Shown here in pieces: positions 51,571 to 59,267 of a stretch of 64,000 bases of DNA (position 1 is its first letter; each line of letters begins with the position of its first letter). The notes under the pieces are model-generated. The model was given only the letters and a program-made list of their open reading frames with translations. It did no database searches and was not told where the DNA came from. The DNA comes from an uncultured Chloroflexota bacterium. GTDB taxonomy: Bacteria; Chloroflexota; Anaerolineae; Aggregatilineales; Phototrophicaceae. The stretch spans positions 1-64,000 of the forward strand of contig CALJKV010000074.1 in assembly GCA_937974245.1 (NCBI GenBank), given 5' to 3'. The position numbers and the translations under genes are program-made.

Positions 51571-51680
51571 TCCAGAGAAGTACAACCGGCGAATCCTTGA
51601 ACCTGAGAGTTTCACTACCAGTCCAGCAGCGCTGGCAGCTTGCCCCTTCGGCGTCTCAAGATGACGAGAACTCTCTTCGC
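51571..51680 (-). ncRNA. glycine riboswitch
   Basis: On the minus strand the region reads GAGAG ... GACGCCGAAGGGGCAAGC ... AAACTCTCAGG...AAGGA. GCCGAAGGGGCAA and CTCTCAGG are the hallmarks of the glycine aptamer, and the GAGAG / CTCTC arms close its P1 stem. The 3-prime part (TTCTCTGGAAGC) may be a second, ghost-type aptamer. It controls the gcvH-gcvPA-gcvPB operon, with a terminator downstream. Confidence 0.88.
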
Positions 51681-51915
51681 AGGTTGTTATTCCATTGTGC
51701 ATTTATAGAGCAAACGCTGTACCTGCTGAATATCTGACCAGATGGTTGCAAACGGATGCTATACTTCCGATATTGTAGCCAAACTGCGGCCAGTTGGCAA
51801 ATGATCGGACTGGCTTATTTTACGTATCTCTCCCATAGGGCCAGGAGACCTGATCCCCTGTGTTCGGGGTGAAGCCAGATAGAGGGCATAGGGCATAACA
51901 GCCATGAGCGATTAA

Positions 51916-52323
51916 CTAATCACCCTCAACCGGCATCCACTCATATAAAGCCTGGCGGACAGGGACGGTCAACAGCAAGTTAAAACTCAGGTGTCCGGTG
52001 GCATCGGCAACAATGGTCGGGCGTAAAATCAACTCGCCCCCGGTTTGCGACCCCAGCGCCAGAAAAGCCTGCCCGGTGCCAACCTGTCGAGTCGTTTGCA
52101 GTCCTTCAACCGGCTGTAACCGCGCCAGCACCCTTGTGAGTTCCTCTAAACGAGGTCGTAAGGAGATTTCCAGGGGGCCGTAACTGGCCGAAATGACCAC
52201 GTATCCGCCTTCATGGCGCATCGCAACAATCGGTTTGGAATGAACCTCGCGGGCTGTTGTTAAGTTGATGATTCCCGTTTTTGTATCAATACTGACATGA
52301 TCTAAGAGTTCAAAGTGCCTCAT
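51916..52323 (-). CDS. hypothetical protein, beta-rich
   Basis: A 135-residue protein from ATG 52323 (MRHFELLDHVSIDTKTGIIN). Mostly beta strands (GGYVVISASYGPLEISL; GELILRPTIVADATGHLSFNLLLTV). No signal peptide or motif I recognise. A GGAG lies a little far (11 bases) upstream. It is divergent from the cytochrome c gene. Confidence 0.5.
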   Translation of the reverse strand: MRHFELLDHVSIDTKTGIINLTTAREVHSKPIVAMRHEGGYVVISASYGPLEISLRPRLEELTRVLARLQPVEGLQTTRQVGTGQAFLALGSQTGGELILRPTIVADATGHLSFNLLLTVPVRQALYEWMPVEGD

Positions 52324-52548
52324 GGACAACTGCTCCAGGCTTAGATAGTGGCTGCGAACATAGTGGCAAACAGTATATCATATCCCCTAATTTTCTCACA
52401 GAAATATAACCATATGACATTTGTCACCTAAGACAGGTGATTTTGTTCCCTAAAAACCAGGCCATGGGACGGTTAAGATGTTCCTGTGTCCGTTTTTTCC
52501 TATATTTATCCATCAGCAAATCGAATATCAAAAAGGATAGAATCTATA

Positions 52549-53061
52549 ATGCCGAAAGTGAGTCGTTTGTTTCTTCTGTTTGCTGTTCTGGCAATGGGTT
52601 TAGCTGCCTGTGGTGGTAGCAGTACCCCAGCCGCTGCCCCGACGTCTGCGCCGACAGAAGAAGCCGCATCAACGGAAATGCCCACTGAGGAAGCTGTACC
52701 GACGGAAGATGTTACGCAAGAAGCCACCCAGGAAGGATCAGCGGAAGAAGTCATAGGCGATCCGGCCATCGGGCAGGAACTGTTCAATGAATTCCGTGCC
52801 GAGGTTAATTTTGCTTGCGTGACCTGCCACTATACCGATAAAGAGGAACAACTCGTCGGGCCGGGGATGTTGGGCCTGGGTGAACGTGCTGCGACAAGGG
52901 TTGAGGGGCTGAGCGCAACGGAGTACTTGCGGAATTCCATCCTTCACCCCAGTGATTACATTGTGGAGAATTTTCCGGATTTACTCATGCCCCAGGTCTA
53001 TGCCGATCTGTTCACCGAGGAGCAAATCAATAACTTGATTGCCTACTTGAAAACGCTGTAA
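52549..53061 (+). CDS. cytochrome c lipoprotein
   Basis: A 170-residue membrane-tethered c-type cytochrome. A lipobox ends at Cys21 (LAAC-G), then an acidic Thr/Glu/Ala linker (22-65) and a class I haem domain with CVTCH (90-94) and a Met ligand in LLMPQVY. It probably carries electrons to the ba3 oxidase encoded just downstream. ATG 52549 has AAGGA upstream. Confidence 0.9.
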   Translation: MPKVSRLFLLFAVLAMGLAACGGSSTPAAAPTSAPTEEAASTEMPTEEAVPTEDVTQEATQEGSAEEVIGDPAIGQELFNEFRAEVNFACVTCHYTDKEEQLVGPGMLGLGERAATRVEGLSATEYLRNSILHPSDYIVENFPDLLMPQVYADLFTEEQINNLIAYLKTL

Positions 53062-53213
53062 TTCATCACCAGGGGAAAAACTGCCCCGGTTCACTGGTCT
53101 TAAGTCAGTAGTAGGCGTAAAGTAGTGGGAGGCACAGGTTGCTACATGGCAAAACCAGCGCCGGGCAGTTCAGTTTTTATGGAAGTTGCGCACTTGAGGG
53201 AAGAACCTTACTT

Positions 53214-53240
53214 AAACAAGGGGCTTACAAGCCTTTTGTC
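53214..53240 (+). terminator. hairpin between cytochrome c and oxidase genes
   Basis: ACAAGGGGCTT and AAGCCTTTTGT pair (two G-T) closely. It may attenuate readthrough into the oxidase genes. Confidence 0.4.
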
Positions 53241-53289
53241 CTGTTAGTCAACTGCGTAGGCCCTATTTGCTTAAAGGGAGGGAAAAACT

Positions 53290-53436
53290 ATGGATCAGGA
53301 TCAGAATGAAAACGAACGGCACGACAAATCGTTTTCACCACGTGGGGCATTTCTCTTTGTCCTGCTCATGATGGTAGGCTACATCTTGTACTGGGCTTCC
53401 ATCTATTACACGGTCATCATCGAACGGGGGGCATGA
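53290..53436 (+). CDS. cbaD: ba3-type cytochrome oxidase subunit IIa
   Basis: A 48-residue single-helix protein. The polar N-terminus (MDQDQNENERHDKSFSPRG) precedes one membrane helix (AFLFVLLMMVGYILYWASIYY). It has GGGAGGG as ribosome site and sits directly before subunits II and I, the order known for ba3 oxidase (IIa-II-I). Its identity rests on size, helix and position. Confidence 0.85.
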   Translation: MDQDQNENERHDKSFSPRGAFLFVLLMMVGYILYWASIYYTVIIERGA

Positions 53437-53440
53437 CACC

Positions 53441-53944
53441 ATGCATATTGACAAGTTTGAACGTTATTGGATTGTCGCCGCGTCGTTGATGCTGGGTGCG
53501 TTTTTTGCCGCTTTGATTGCCAGCACGATTGTCTTTGGCGTACATCTGCCCGACCCGGCTGGCCGGATTAACCCGGCGGACGCGGAAGACTGGACGAACC
53601 AGGGATTCGCGACACCCGGCCTGCGTGATATGGGTGATAATCATTATGAGGCGCACATTGTGGCGCAGATGTGGTTGTATAACACCGGTGATGTCGTGGA
53701 TGGCGTACCGACTGTGCGCGTGCCGCAAGGCGCAGTTGTGACCTTTAATGTTGCCAGTAAAGATGTCACGCACGGTTTTTACATTGAATACCACAACGTG
53801 AATATTATGGTTATTCCGGGACAGATTTCGCGGGCAACGGTGACATTCAACAGGCCTGGTACCTACCGGATTATCTGCCATGAATATTGTGGCAATGGTC
53901 ATCACAACATGAATGCCCAGGTTATCGTTGAGCCGAGCGCGTAA
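53441..53944 (+). CDS. cbaB: ba3-type cytochrome c oxidase subunit II
   Basis: A 167-residue subunit with one N-terminal membrane helix (about 11-33) and a cupredoxin domain. The CuA site is complete: His111 (DVTHGF), then CHEYCGNGHHNM with Cys146, Cys150, His154 and Met157. It accepts electrons from cytochrome c and passes them to subunit I. Short length fits the ba3 (B-type) class. Confidence 0.97.
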   Translation: MHIDKFERYWIVAASLMLGAFFAALIASTIVFGVHLPDPAGRINPADAEDWTNQGFATPGLRDMGDNHYEAHIVAQMWLYNTGDVVDGVPTVRVPQGAVVTFNVASKDVTHGFYIEYHNVNIMVIPGQISRATVTFNRPGTYRIICHEYCGNGHHNMNAQVIVEPSA

Positions 53945-53967
53945 CAGGATAAAGGAGAGTCCTTACC

Positions 53968-55671
53968 ATGCAAGCTGCACAAACACGGGATATTCCCGTT
54001 TTAGAGTTCCCAAAACTGACTGCCCTGAAAACCGAACGCTGGTTGGTGGGTGTTCATCTGATTGTCGCGTTCTCGGCTTTGTCGCTGGGTCTGCTGATGG
54101 GGCCGTTCCAGGCTTTCCGCCGCGCACCGGCACTGCAATGGGATATTCCGATCTTTTCGTATTATTACCAGGCGCTGACACTGCACGGCGTTCTGAATGC
54201 GTTGGTGTTTACCACCTTCTTTATTGTTGGGTTTAGCTATTTTGTGACTCAGCGCACCTTACAGCGTCCACTGGCGAGTATCCGTGTTGCCTGGGCTGCC
54301 TTTGTGATTATGCTGGTTGGCCTGGTGCTGGCGGCGTTTGCAATTGTCACCGGGCAGGCGAACGTGCTGTATACGTTCTATCCGCCGATGGTTGCCCATC
54401 CAACGTTTTATCTGGGGTTGACGCTGGTAATTGTGGCATCATGGATGGCTGGGGGCGACATCTTCTTTACCTATGCTGCCTGGAAGCGCGACCATAAAGG
54501 TGAAACGGTGCCGCTGGCGGTTTACGCGACGCTCACCAATTTCATTATGTGGATTACGGCTACTGTCGGTGTCGCTGTCGAAGTCCTGTTCCTGATGCTG
54601 CCCCTCTCCCTGGGGCTGGTTCAAACCACCGACCCCCAGGTGGCGCGTATTATGTTCTGGTTTTTCGGTCATCCGCTGGTGTACTTCTGGCTGCTGCCGG
54701 CCTATACTGCCTGGTATACGATGATGCCAAAACAAAATGGCGTGCGCCTGTTCAGCGATGGCCTGGGGCGCGTGGCTTTCCTGATGATTATGCTTTTCTC
54801 GATCCCCATCGGTGTCCATCACCTCTTCACTGACCCCGGCGTGAGCGAAGTGGCGAAACTCTTTCACGCTTTATTGACGTTTGTGGTCGCGCTGCCCAGT
54901 TTGCTCACAGCCTTCAATATTGCCGCCACACTCGAATGGGCCGGGCGGAAACGCGGTGCTACCGGTCTGATTGGGTGGGTCTTCAAGCAGCAGTGGGGCA
55001 ACCCGGTGATGGCTGGGATGATTACCGGTATGCTGATCTTCATCGTCGGCGGTCTCACCGGCATTATGAATGCGTCGTTTACACTGAACCTGGCGCTGCA
55101 CAATACCACCTGGGTTCCCGGCCACTTCCATACCACACTGGCTGGCGGTGTGTTCCTGACATATATGGGTATATTCTACTGGCTGATGCCGTTCCTGAGT
55201 GGGCGCAAGCTGTTTGCTCCCAGGTTAGCAACCGCCCAGGTCTACCTGTGGTTCATTGGAATGCTGACCTTCGGCCTGGCAATGGGGCGTGCAGGTATTG
55301 AAGGTGCGCCGCGCCGTACTGATGCTGGAGCTGCCGCCTATATTAGCGAAGCGGCTGTCCCCTGGTTGAACCTGACAGCGGTGGCGGGCGTAATTCTGTT
55401 AATCAGTTCCATCCTGCTATATATTGTGATCTTGGGGACACTCTTTGCTTCCAAGAAGCAGGAAAAGGCCGATGCCGAACCGCCGATTGACACTAAAGCC
55501 CCGGCGGATGATCCGTCACCCTCCATCTTTGAAAACTGGCGGATCTGGATGGTGGTTATCGTAATCTCGAACCTCGTGATGTGGGGGCCGGTGCTGATCC
55601 AGGCGCTGGACTTCACCAAAGGTTTCATCATCTTCGGCTTCCACCCGAACGCACCTATCCCTCTGAAGTAG
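53968..55671 (+). CDS. cbaA: ba3-type cytochrome c oxidase subunit I
   Basis: A 567-residue haem-copper oxidase subunit with about 13 membrane helices. Haem a3/CuB ligands are seen in FGHPLVYFWLLPAYTAWY and PGHFHTTLAGG; the haem-b His lies in LHGVLNAL. Helix VI has no Glu of the A-type proton channel, as in ba3 enzymes. It reduces O2 and pumps protons. ATG 53968 has AAAGGAGAG upstream. Confidence 0.95.
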   Translation: MQAAQTRDIPVLEFPKLTALKTERWLVGVHLIVAFSALSLGLLMGPFQAFRRAPALQWDIPIFSYYYQALTLHGVLNALVFTTFFIVGFSYFVTQRTLQRPLASIRVAWAAFVIMLVGLVLAAFAIVTGQANVLYTFYPPMVAHPTFYLGLTLVIVASWMAGGDIFFTYAAWKRDHKGETVPLAVYATLTNFIMWITATVGVAVEVLFLMLPLSLGLVQTTDPQVARIMFWFFGHPLVYFWLLPAYTAWYTMMPKQNGVRLFSDGLGRVAFLMIMLFSIPIGVHHLFTDPGVSEVAKLFHALLTFVVALPSLLTAFNIAATLEWAGRKRGATGLIGWVFKQQWGNPVMAGMITGMLIFIVGGLTGIMNASFTLNLALHNTTWVPGHFHTTLAGGVFLTYMGIFYWLMPFLSGRKLFAPRLATAQVYLWFIGMLTFGLAMGRAGIEGAPRRTDAGAAAYISEAAVPWLNLTAVAGVILLISSILLYIVILGTLFASKKQEKADAEPPIDTKAPADDPSPSIFENWRIWMVVIVISNLVMWGPVLIQALDFTKGFIIFGFHPNAPIPLK

Positions 55672-55695
55672 TTTCACTTCACCAGTTACAGTCTA

Positions 55696-55737
55696 AAGAG
55701 ACGATAGGTTGTTGATGCCCATCGTCTCTTGTTTATC
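55696..55737 (+). terminator. terminator after the oxidase operon
   Basis: AAGAGACGAT and ATCGTCTCTT pair perfectly, then GTTTATCC. Confidence 0.7.
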
Positions 55738-55791
55738 CGGCACTTTTTGCTTATTATTGGGTTGAAATTAAGTGAAATTATAGGTGAATTC

Positions 55792-56094
55792 ATGCAACCG
55801 GCAAACCATAACCCGGCTGAAGATACCACCGCTACCGATTGGGCGTTAGTGCGGTTAGTCGCCATTTCGATGCTGGTCGGTTTTGGGGTGGTAATGTTCG
55901 CGACCGGTATGGCGTATGTAAAAGACCTGGATACGCTGCGTAATGTGCCGAATATGGTGTGGGATTTTGTGTGCGGCAGGCCGGTTGAAAGCGGTATTAT
56001 CCTACCGTTGTTGCTCACCCTGGGGACGCTCTCGATTCTGGTTGGCGTAGGTGTTTGGCTGGCCGGGCGGTGGCGCAACCGGCAGCGAGCGTGA
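55792..56094 (+). CDS. small membrane protein, oxidase cluster (paralog 1)
   Basis: A 100-residue protein with two membrane helices (about 23-43 and 71-90). It ends ILPLLLTLGTLSILVGVGVWLAGR. A Cys lies between the helices (DFVCGRPVESG). ATG 55792 has AGGTGA upstream. The next gene encodes a diverged paralog. Function unknown; the location suggests a link to oxidase assembly. Confidence 0.7.
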   Translation: MQPANHNPAEDTTATDWALVRLVAISMLVGFGVVMFATGMAYVKDLDTLRNVPNMVWDFVCGRPVESGIILPLLLTLGTLSILVGVGVWLAGRWRNRQRA

Positions 56095-56184
56095 TTGCAC
56101 TCACGTCTGCGCGAACAATATCAGTCCGCAATAACAAAACCCGGCGCTTTTTGCCAGTCATAAGCTCATCCCAGGAATTGCCAG

Positions 56185-56484
56185 ATGACTCAATTTTCGG
56201 CCTCGGCCAGTTCGGACTCTGCTCCCGAATCCCCAGCACACAACCGACAAATTACCAGACTCCAGCTTGTTACGGTGTCGCTCCTGGTATTCGGTCTCGC
56301 ACTCCTGGCAGCGAGCGCCGCTTATATGGTTGAGCTGAATAACCTGTGGGTCAGTGGCAGTGGCGTTTGCACAGTGCATGTTGAGGCTGGGAAAATACTG
56401 CCACTCATGCTCACACTGGGAACAATGTCCCTCATGGGAGGTTTGGGAACCTGGCTGGCCGGACGACGTACCATCCGATCATAA
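56185..56484 (+). CDS. small membrane protein, oxidase cluster (paralog 2)
   Basis: A 99-residue protein with the same layout as the gene before it: two helices, an intervening Cys (SGVCTVHVEAGK) and the matching end ILPLMLTLGTMSLMGGLGTWLAGR. A tandem, diverged duplicate. Ribosome site is weak (CAGGAATTG about 15 bases upstream). Confidence 0.65.
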   Translation: MTQFSASASSDSAPESPAHNRQITRLQLVTVSLLVFGLALLAASAAYMVELNNLWVSGSGVCTVHVEAGKILPLMLTLGTMSLMGGLGTWLAGRRTIRS

Positions 56485-56657
56485 CCTCCTATATATCGCG
56501 CATGAAATGTCATCCTTGAACTTGTTGATGAATTCGCTGAATCCGTAGGGCTTTCGAGCGTAGACGACCTCACGTTCAGACTTGTCATCCCCAACTGCAA
56601 TTGTTATAATCTGATTTTCCTCACAATATATATCAAAATATCACACAAGAGTAATGT

Positions 56658-57230
56658 ATGCCTCAATTACCCAATGTGCGGCAGGAGCAAATTCTGGCCT
56701 GGCTGCGGCATGAGCAGCAGATCACAATAGAAGTATTGGTGGAGCGCCTGGCTGTTTCAGCCATGACCATTCACCGCGATCTGGATTCGTTGGCGCAAGC
56801 TGGGCATATCGAAAAGGTGCGTGGCGGCGCGGTACTGTCTAACCGGGGGATGCCGGGCGAGACAGCCCACCAATGCGCCCTGTGTGCCATGCGTGTCCCT
56901 CTGCGGACGACCTTCATTATCAATACGACCGCTGGACAGCAGATTCATGCCTGCTGCCCGCACTGCGGCCTGATGTTGCTGGAACAGCACTCCGATACAG
57001 ATACCGTGCTGGCGCGGGATTTTTTGTATGGCCGCATGGTCAACGCCGGGGATGCCTATTTCCTGGTGGATTCTGAAGTGGCGGTTTGCTGTACACCGAG
57101 TGTTCTGTGTTTTGGCACAGAGCAGGATGCGCAGCGGTTTCGCCAGGGGTTTGGCGGGGTAGTGCTGGACTACCATACGACCCGGACCCATTTGAGCCAG
57201 CGTCACCGGAGTGTGTTCGGCAAAAACTGA
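56658..57230 (+). CDS. DeoR-type HTH fused to a Cys-rich NosL-like domain
   Basis: A 190-residue putative regulator. Residues 7-62 are a DeoR winged helix (RQEQILAWLRHEQQITIEVL, AVSAMTIHRDLDSLAQAGHIEKVRGG). Residues 70-172 are a Cys-rich domain with C73-x2-C76, C99-C100-x2-C103, C144-C145 and C151, ending in FGTEQDAQRFRQGFGG, similar to the copper protein NosL (A..f...gG). It sits between the oxidase genes and copper-delivery genes, so a copper- or redox-responsive regulator is plausible. The NosL match is by eye. Confidence 0.75.
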   Translation: MPQLPNVRQEQILAWLRHEQQITIEVLVERLAVSAMTIHRDLDSLAQAGHIEKVRGGAVLSNRGMPGETAHQCALCAMRVPLRTTFIINTTAGQQIHACCPHCGLMLLEQHSDTDTVLARDFLYGRMVNAGDAYFLVDSEVAVCCTPSVLCFGTEQDAQRFRQGFGGVVLDYHTTRTHLSQRHRSVFGKN

Positions 57231-57369
57231 AGGTGTGTCCAGACAATTCAGCCCATTCGCATCCCGATTGCCCCCGTTTCTGTGTGCAGCCGGATTGTGT
57301 GTCAGATTTCAGCCGCACAAGCCCGATTATCTTCGTAAATCAAGACTCGCTTTGAAAGGATTCGCCAAT

Positions 57370-58392
57370 ATGTTTAAACGTTTGCTGCTCTTGACTGTGC
57401 TGCTCGTGCTGTTAGCTGGCACAAACATTTATGCCCAGGAAGCAGGAAGCCTCGTAATTACCAACGTGTGGGCGCGTCCCACCGGCGTCAAAGTGGAAAG
57501 TATGGGAGACGCAATGGCAACGCCCGAAACGACTGCCGAGCCGATGGGTAACACGGGCCACATGGGGCAGATGCCCGCTGTTGGAAATGGTACGGTCAGC
57601 GCAGTCTATCTGCAGATCACCAACCAGACCGGCCAGACCGTGCGCCTGGTGAGCGCGGCCAGTACCGCCGCGACGGTCACTGAGGTTCATGAAGTTACTA
57701 TGGTGGATAACGTGATGCAGATGCACCCCGTAGCGGGTGGCATCGAAATCCCGGCAGGTGAGATGGTTGAACTACGGCCTGGCGGGTATCATATCATGCT
57801 GATTGACTTGCTTCATGACCTGTACGCGGGCGAAGCGTTGGCCGTGACCCTGACGTTTGAGATGGCCGATGGTACGACTCAGGACAGGATTGTCGGCGCG
57901 GCGATTCAGGATGAAACGCCGCCAGCAAGCCCGCTACGGATTACTGATACCTGGGCACGGCCTACCGGCGTCAAGACGATGAATGATATGCCTGAAGCCA
58001 CTGCCGAGCCGATGGGCGGTATGGGGGAGGCGACTGCCGAACCGATGAGCATGGCGCATGGTATGGGCGATGGCGCGGTCAGCGCCGCCTACATGCACAT
58101 TGAGAACCTGGGCGATGCGGAAGACCGGCTGGTTGCTGCTCACACGGATGTCGCTGGACTGGTTGAGATTCACGAAGTCAACATGGTGGATAATGTCATG
58201 CAGATGCGCCCGGTAGAGGGTGGTATTGTGCTGCCGGTGGGTGATATGGTGGAACTGCGCCCCGGTGGTTATCATGTTATGTTGATGGATTTGCACCATG
58301 ATCTATATGTGGACGAAGCGATCAGTCTGACACTGATTTTTGAATCCGGACTCGAAATCACGGTTGGCGTCCCGGTGGTTGAGCCACAATAA
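57370..58392 (+). CDS. tandem PCu(A)C copper chaperone with Met/His-rich inserts
   Basis: A 340-residue secreted protein (signal 1-23, ending YAQ). Two PCu(A)C domains follow (about 27-175 and 192-335). Each has the Cu(I) site: VTEVHEVTMVDNVMQM ... GGYHIML (H107, M118, H141, M143), and the same in domain 2 (VEIHEVNMVDNVMQM ... GGYHVML). Each domain also carries a Met/His-rich insert (EPMGNTGHMGQMP; EPMGGMGEATAEPMSM). PCu(A)C loads CuA of oxidases. ATG 57370 follows AAAGGA. Confidence 0.93.
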   Translation: MFKRLLLLTVLLVLLAGTNIYAQEAGSLVITNVWARPTGVKVESMGDAMATPETTAEPMGNTGHMGQMPAVGNGTVSAVYLQITNQTGQTVRLVSAASTAATVTEVHEVTMVDNVMQMHPVAGGIEIPAGEMVELRPGGYHIMLIDLLHDLYAGEALAVTLTFEMADGTTQDRIVGAAIQDETPPASPLRITDTWARPTGVKTMNDMPEATAEPMGGMGEATAEPMSMAHGMGDGAVSAAYMHIENLGDAEDRLVAAHTDVAGLVEIHEVNMVDNVMQMRPVEGGIVLPVGDMVELRPGGYHVMLMDLHHDLYVDEAISLTLIFESGLEITVGVPVVEPQ

Positions 58393-58502
58393 CGATAGGC
58401 AGGGATGCGAAGTGTTGGTAAAGTAGTGGAGCGCATCATGCACTTCATTGCGTTTAATCCTTGCTGTGGAATTGAGCAGGGAAGATAAGAAGGTATGTTT
58501 CA

Positions 58503-59210
58503 ATGTCCAATGATGAGATGGCGAACAGCCAGCAACAATCAAAAACCCGGTTAATCCTGCTTAGTGTGGGCCTGACTGTTCTAACGACGGTGGTGGGTGT
58601 GGTCTTGTTTATCGTGTTTGACCGCCTGACACAACAGCCACCCCAATCAAACCTGGCAGCTGCGGCTGCGATTGTGGATGGAGAAGAATTTAACGGCGCC
58701 ACGCCGATTGACCCGCCGCGCCCGGTAGCCGATTTCACGCTGCCCAGTCATACCGGCCAGCCCTTTAGTCTGAGCGATGTGAGCGGCAAAGTGACCATGC
58801 TGTACTTCGGCTACACGCACTGCCCGGATGTCTGCCCGTTGACGCTCATTGAGTTCAAGCGCGTCTATGAACTCCTGGGCGAAGATGCTGATAAAGCCGC
58901 CTTTGTCTTCGCCAGCGTGGATGGTGAGCGCGACACACCGGAGGCGCTGGCGAAATATCTGGAAGTACGGAATGTGGCGGATTTTGTGGTCGCCTTGAGC
59001 GGCGAGGAGAGCGACTTGCGGCGTATTGGGCTGGATTACGGCCTGTATTTTGAGAAACGCACCGATACCGGCTCTCAGGCCAATTACCTCGTAGACCACA
59101 CGGCGGCTTCGTTCCTGCTCAACCAGGATGGCGAACTCGCCATGATTTTTGCCTTTGGTACGGAAGCATCTGTGATGGCCGAAGAAATACAGAAACTGAT
59201 AGATGGGTAA
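58503..59210 (+). CDS. SCO1/SenC copper-insertion protein
   Basis: A 235-residue membrane-anchored thioredoxin-fold protein. One helix (about 15-40) precedes the Sco domain with Cys107 and Cys111 in CPDVCP and His199 in YLVDHTAA, the Cu ligands. It reduces or metallates CuA of subunit II. With the PCu(A)C protein and oxidase genes it completes a CuA assembly set. Confidence 0.95.
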   Translation: MSNDEMANSQQQSKTRLILLSVGLTVLTTVVGVVLFIVFDRLTQQPPQSNLAAAAAIVDGEEFNGATPIDPPRPVADFTLPSHTGQPFSLSDVSGKVTMLYFGYTHCPDVCPLTLIEFKRVYELLGEDADKAAFVFASVDGERDTPEALAKYLEVRNVADFVVALSGEESDLRRIGLDYGLYFEKRTDTGSQANYLVDHTAASFLLNQDGELAMIFAFGTEASVMAEEIQKLIDG

Positions 59211-59215
59211 CTCAT

Positions 59216-59258
59216 GGGTGGGGACACGAGGTTTTGCCGCGTCCTCACCCTATTGTTT
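59216..59258 (+). terminator. terminator between sco and murF-alr
   Basis: GGGTGGGGAC and GTCCTCACCC pair (one mismatch) and are followed by TATTGTTT. Between convergent genes. Confidence 0.65.
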
Positions 59259-59267
59259 CTGCTTTGA

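Noticed and set aside
52437..52619. 60-codon ORF overlapping the cytochrome c start
   Set aside because: It is the wrong frame; the lipoprotein frame explains the region.
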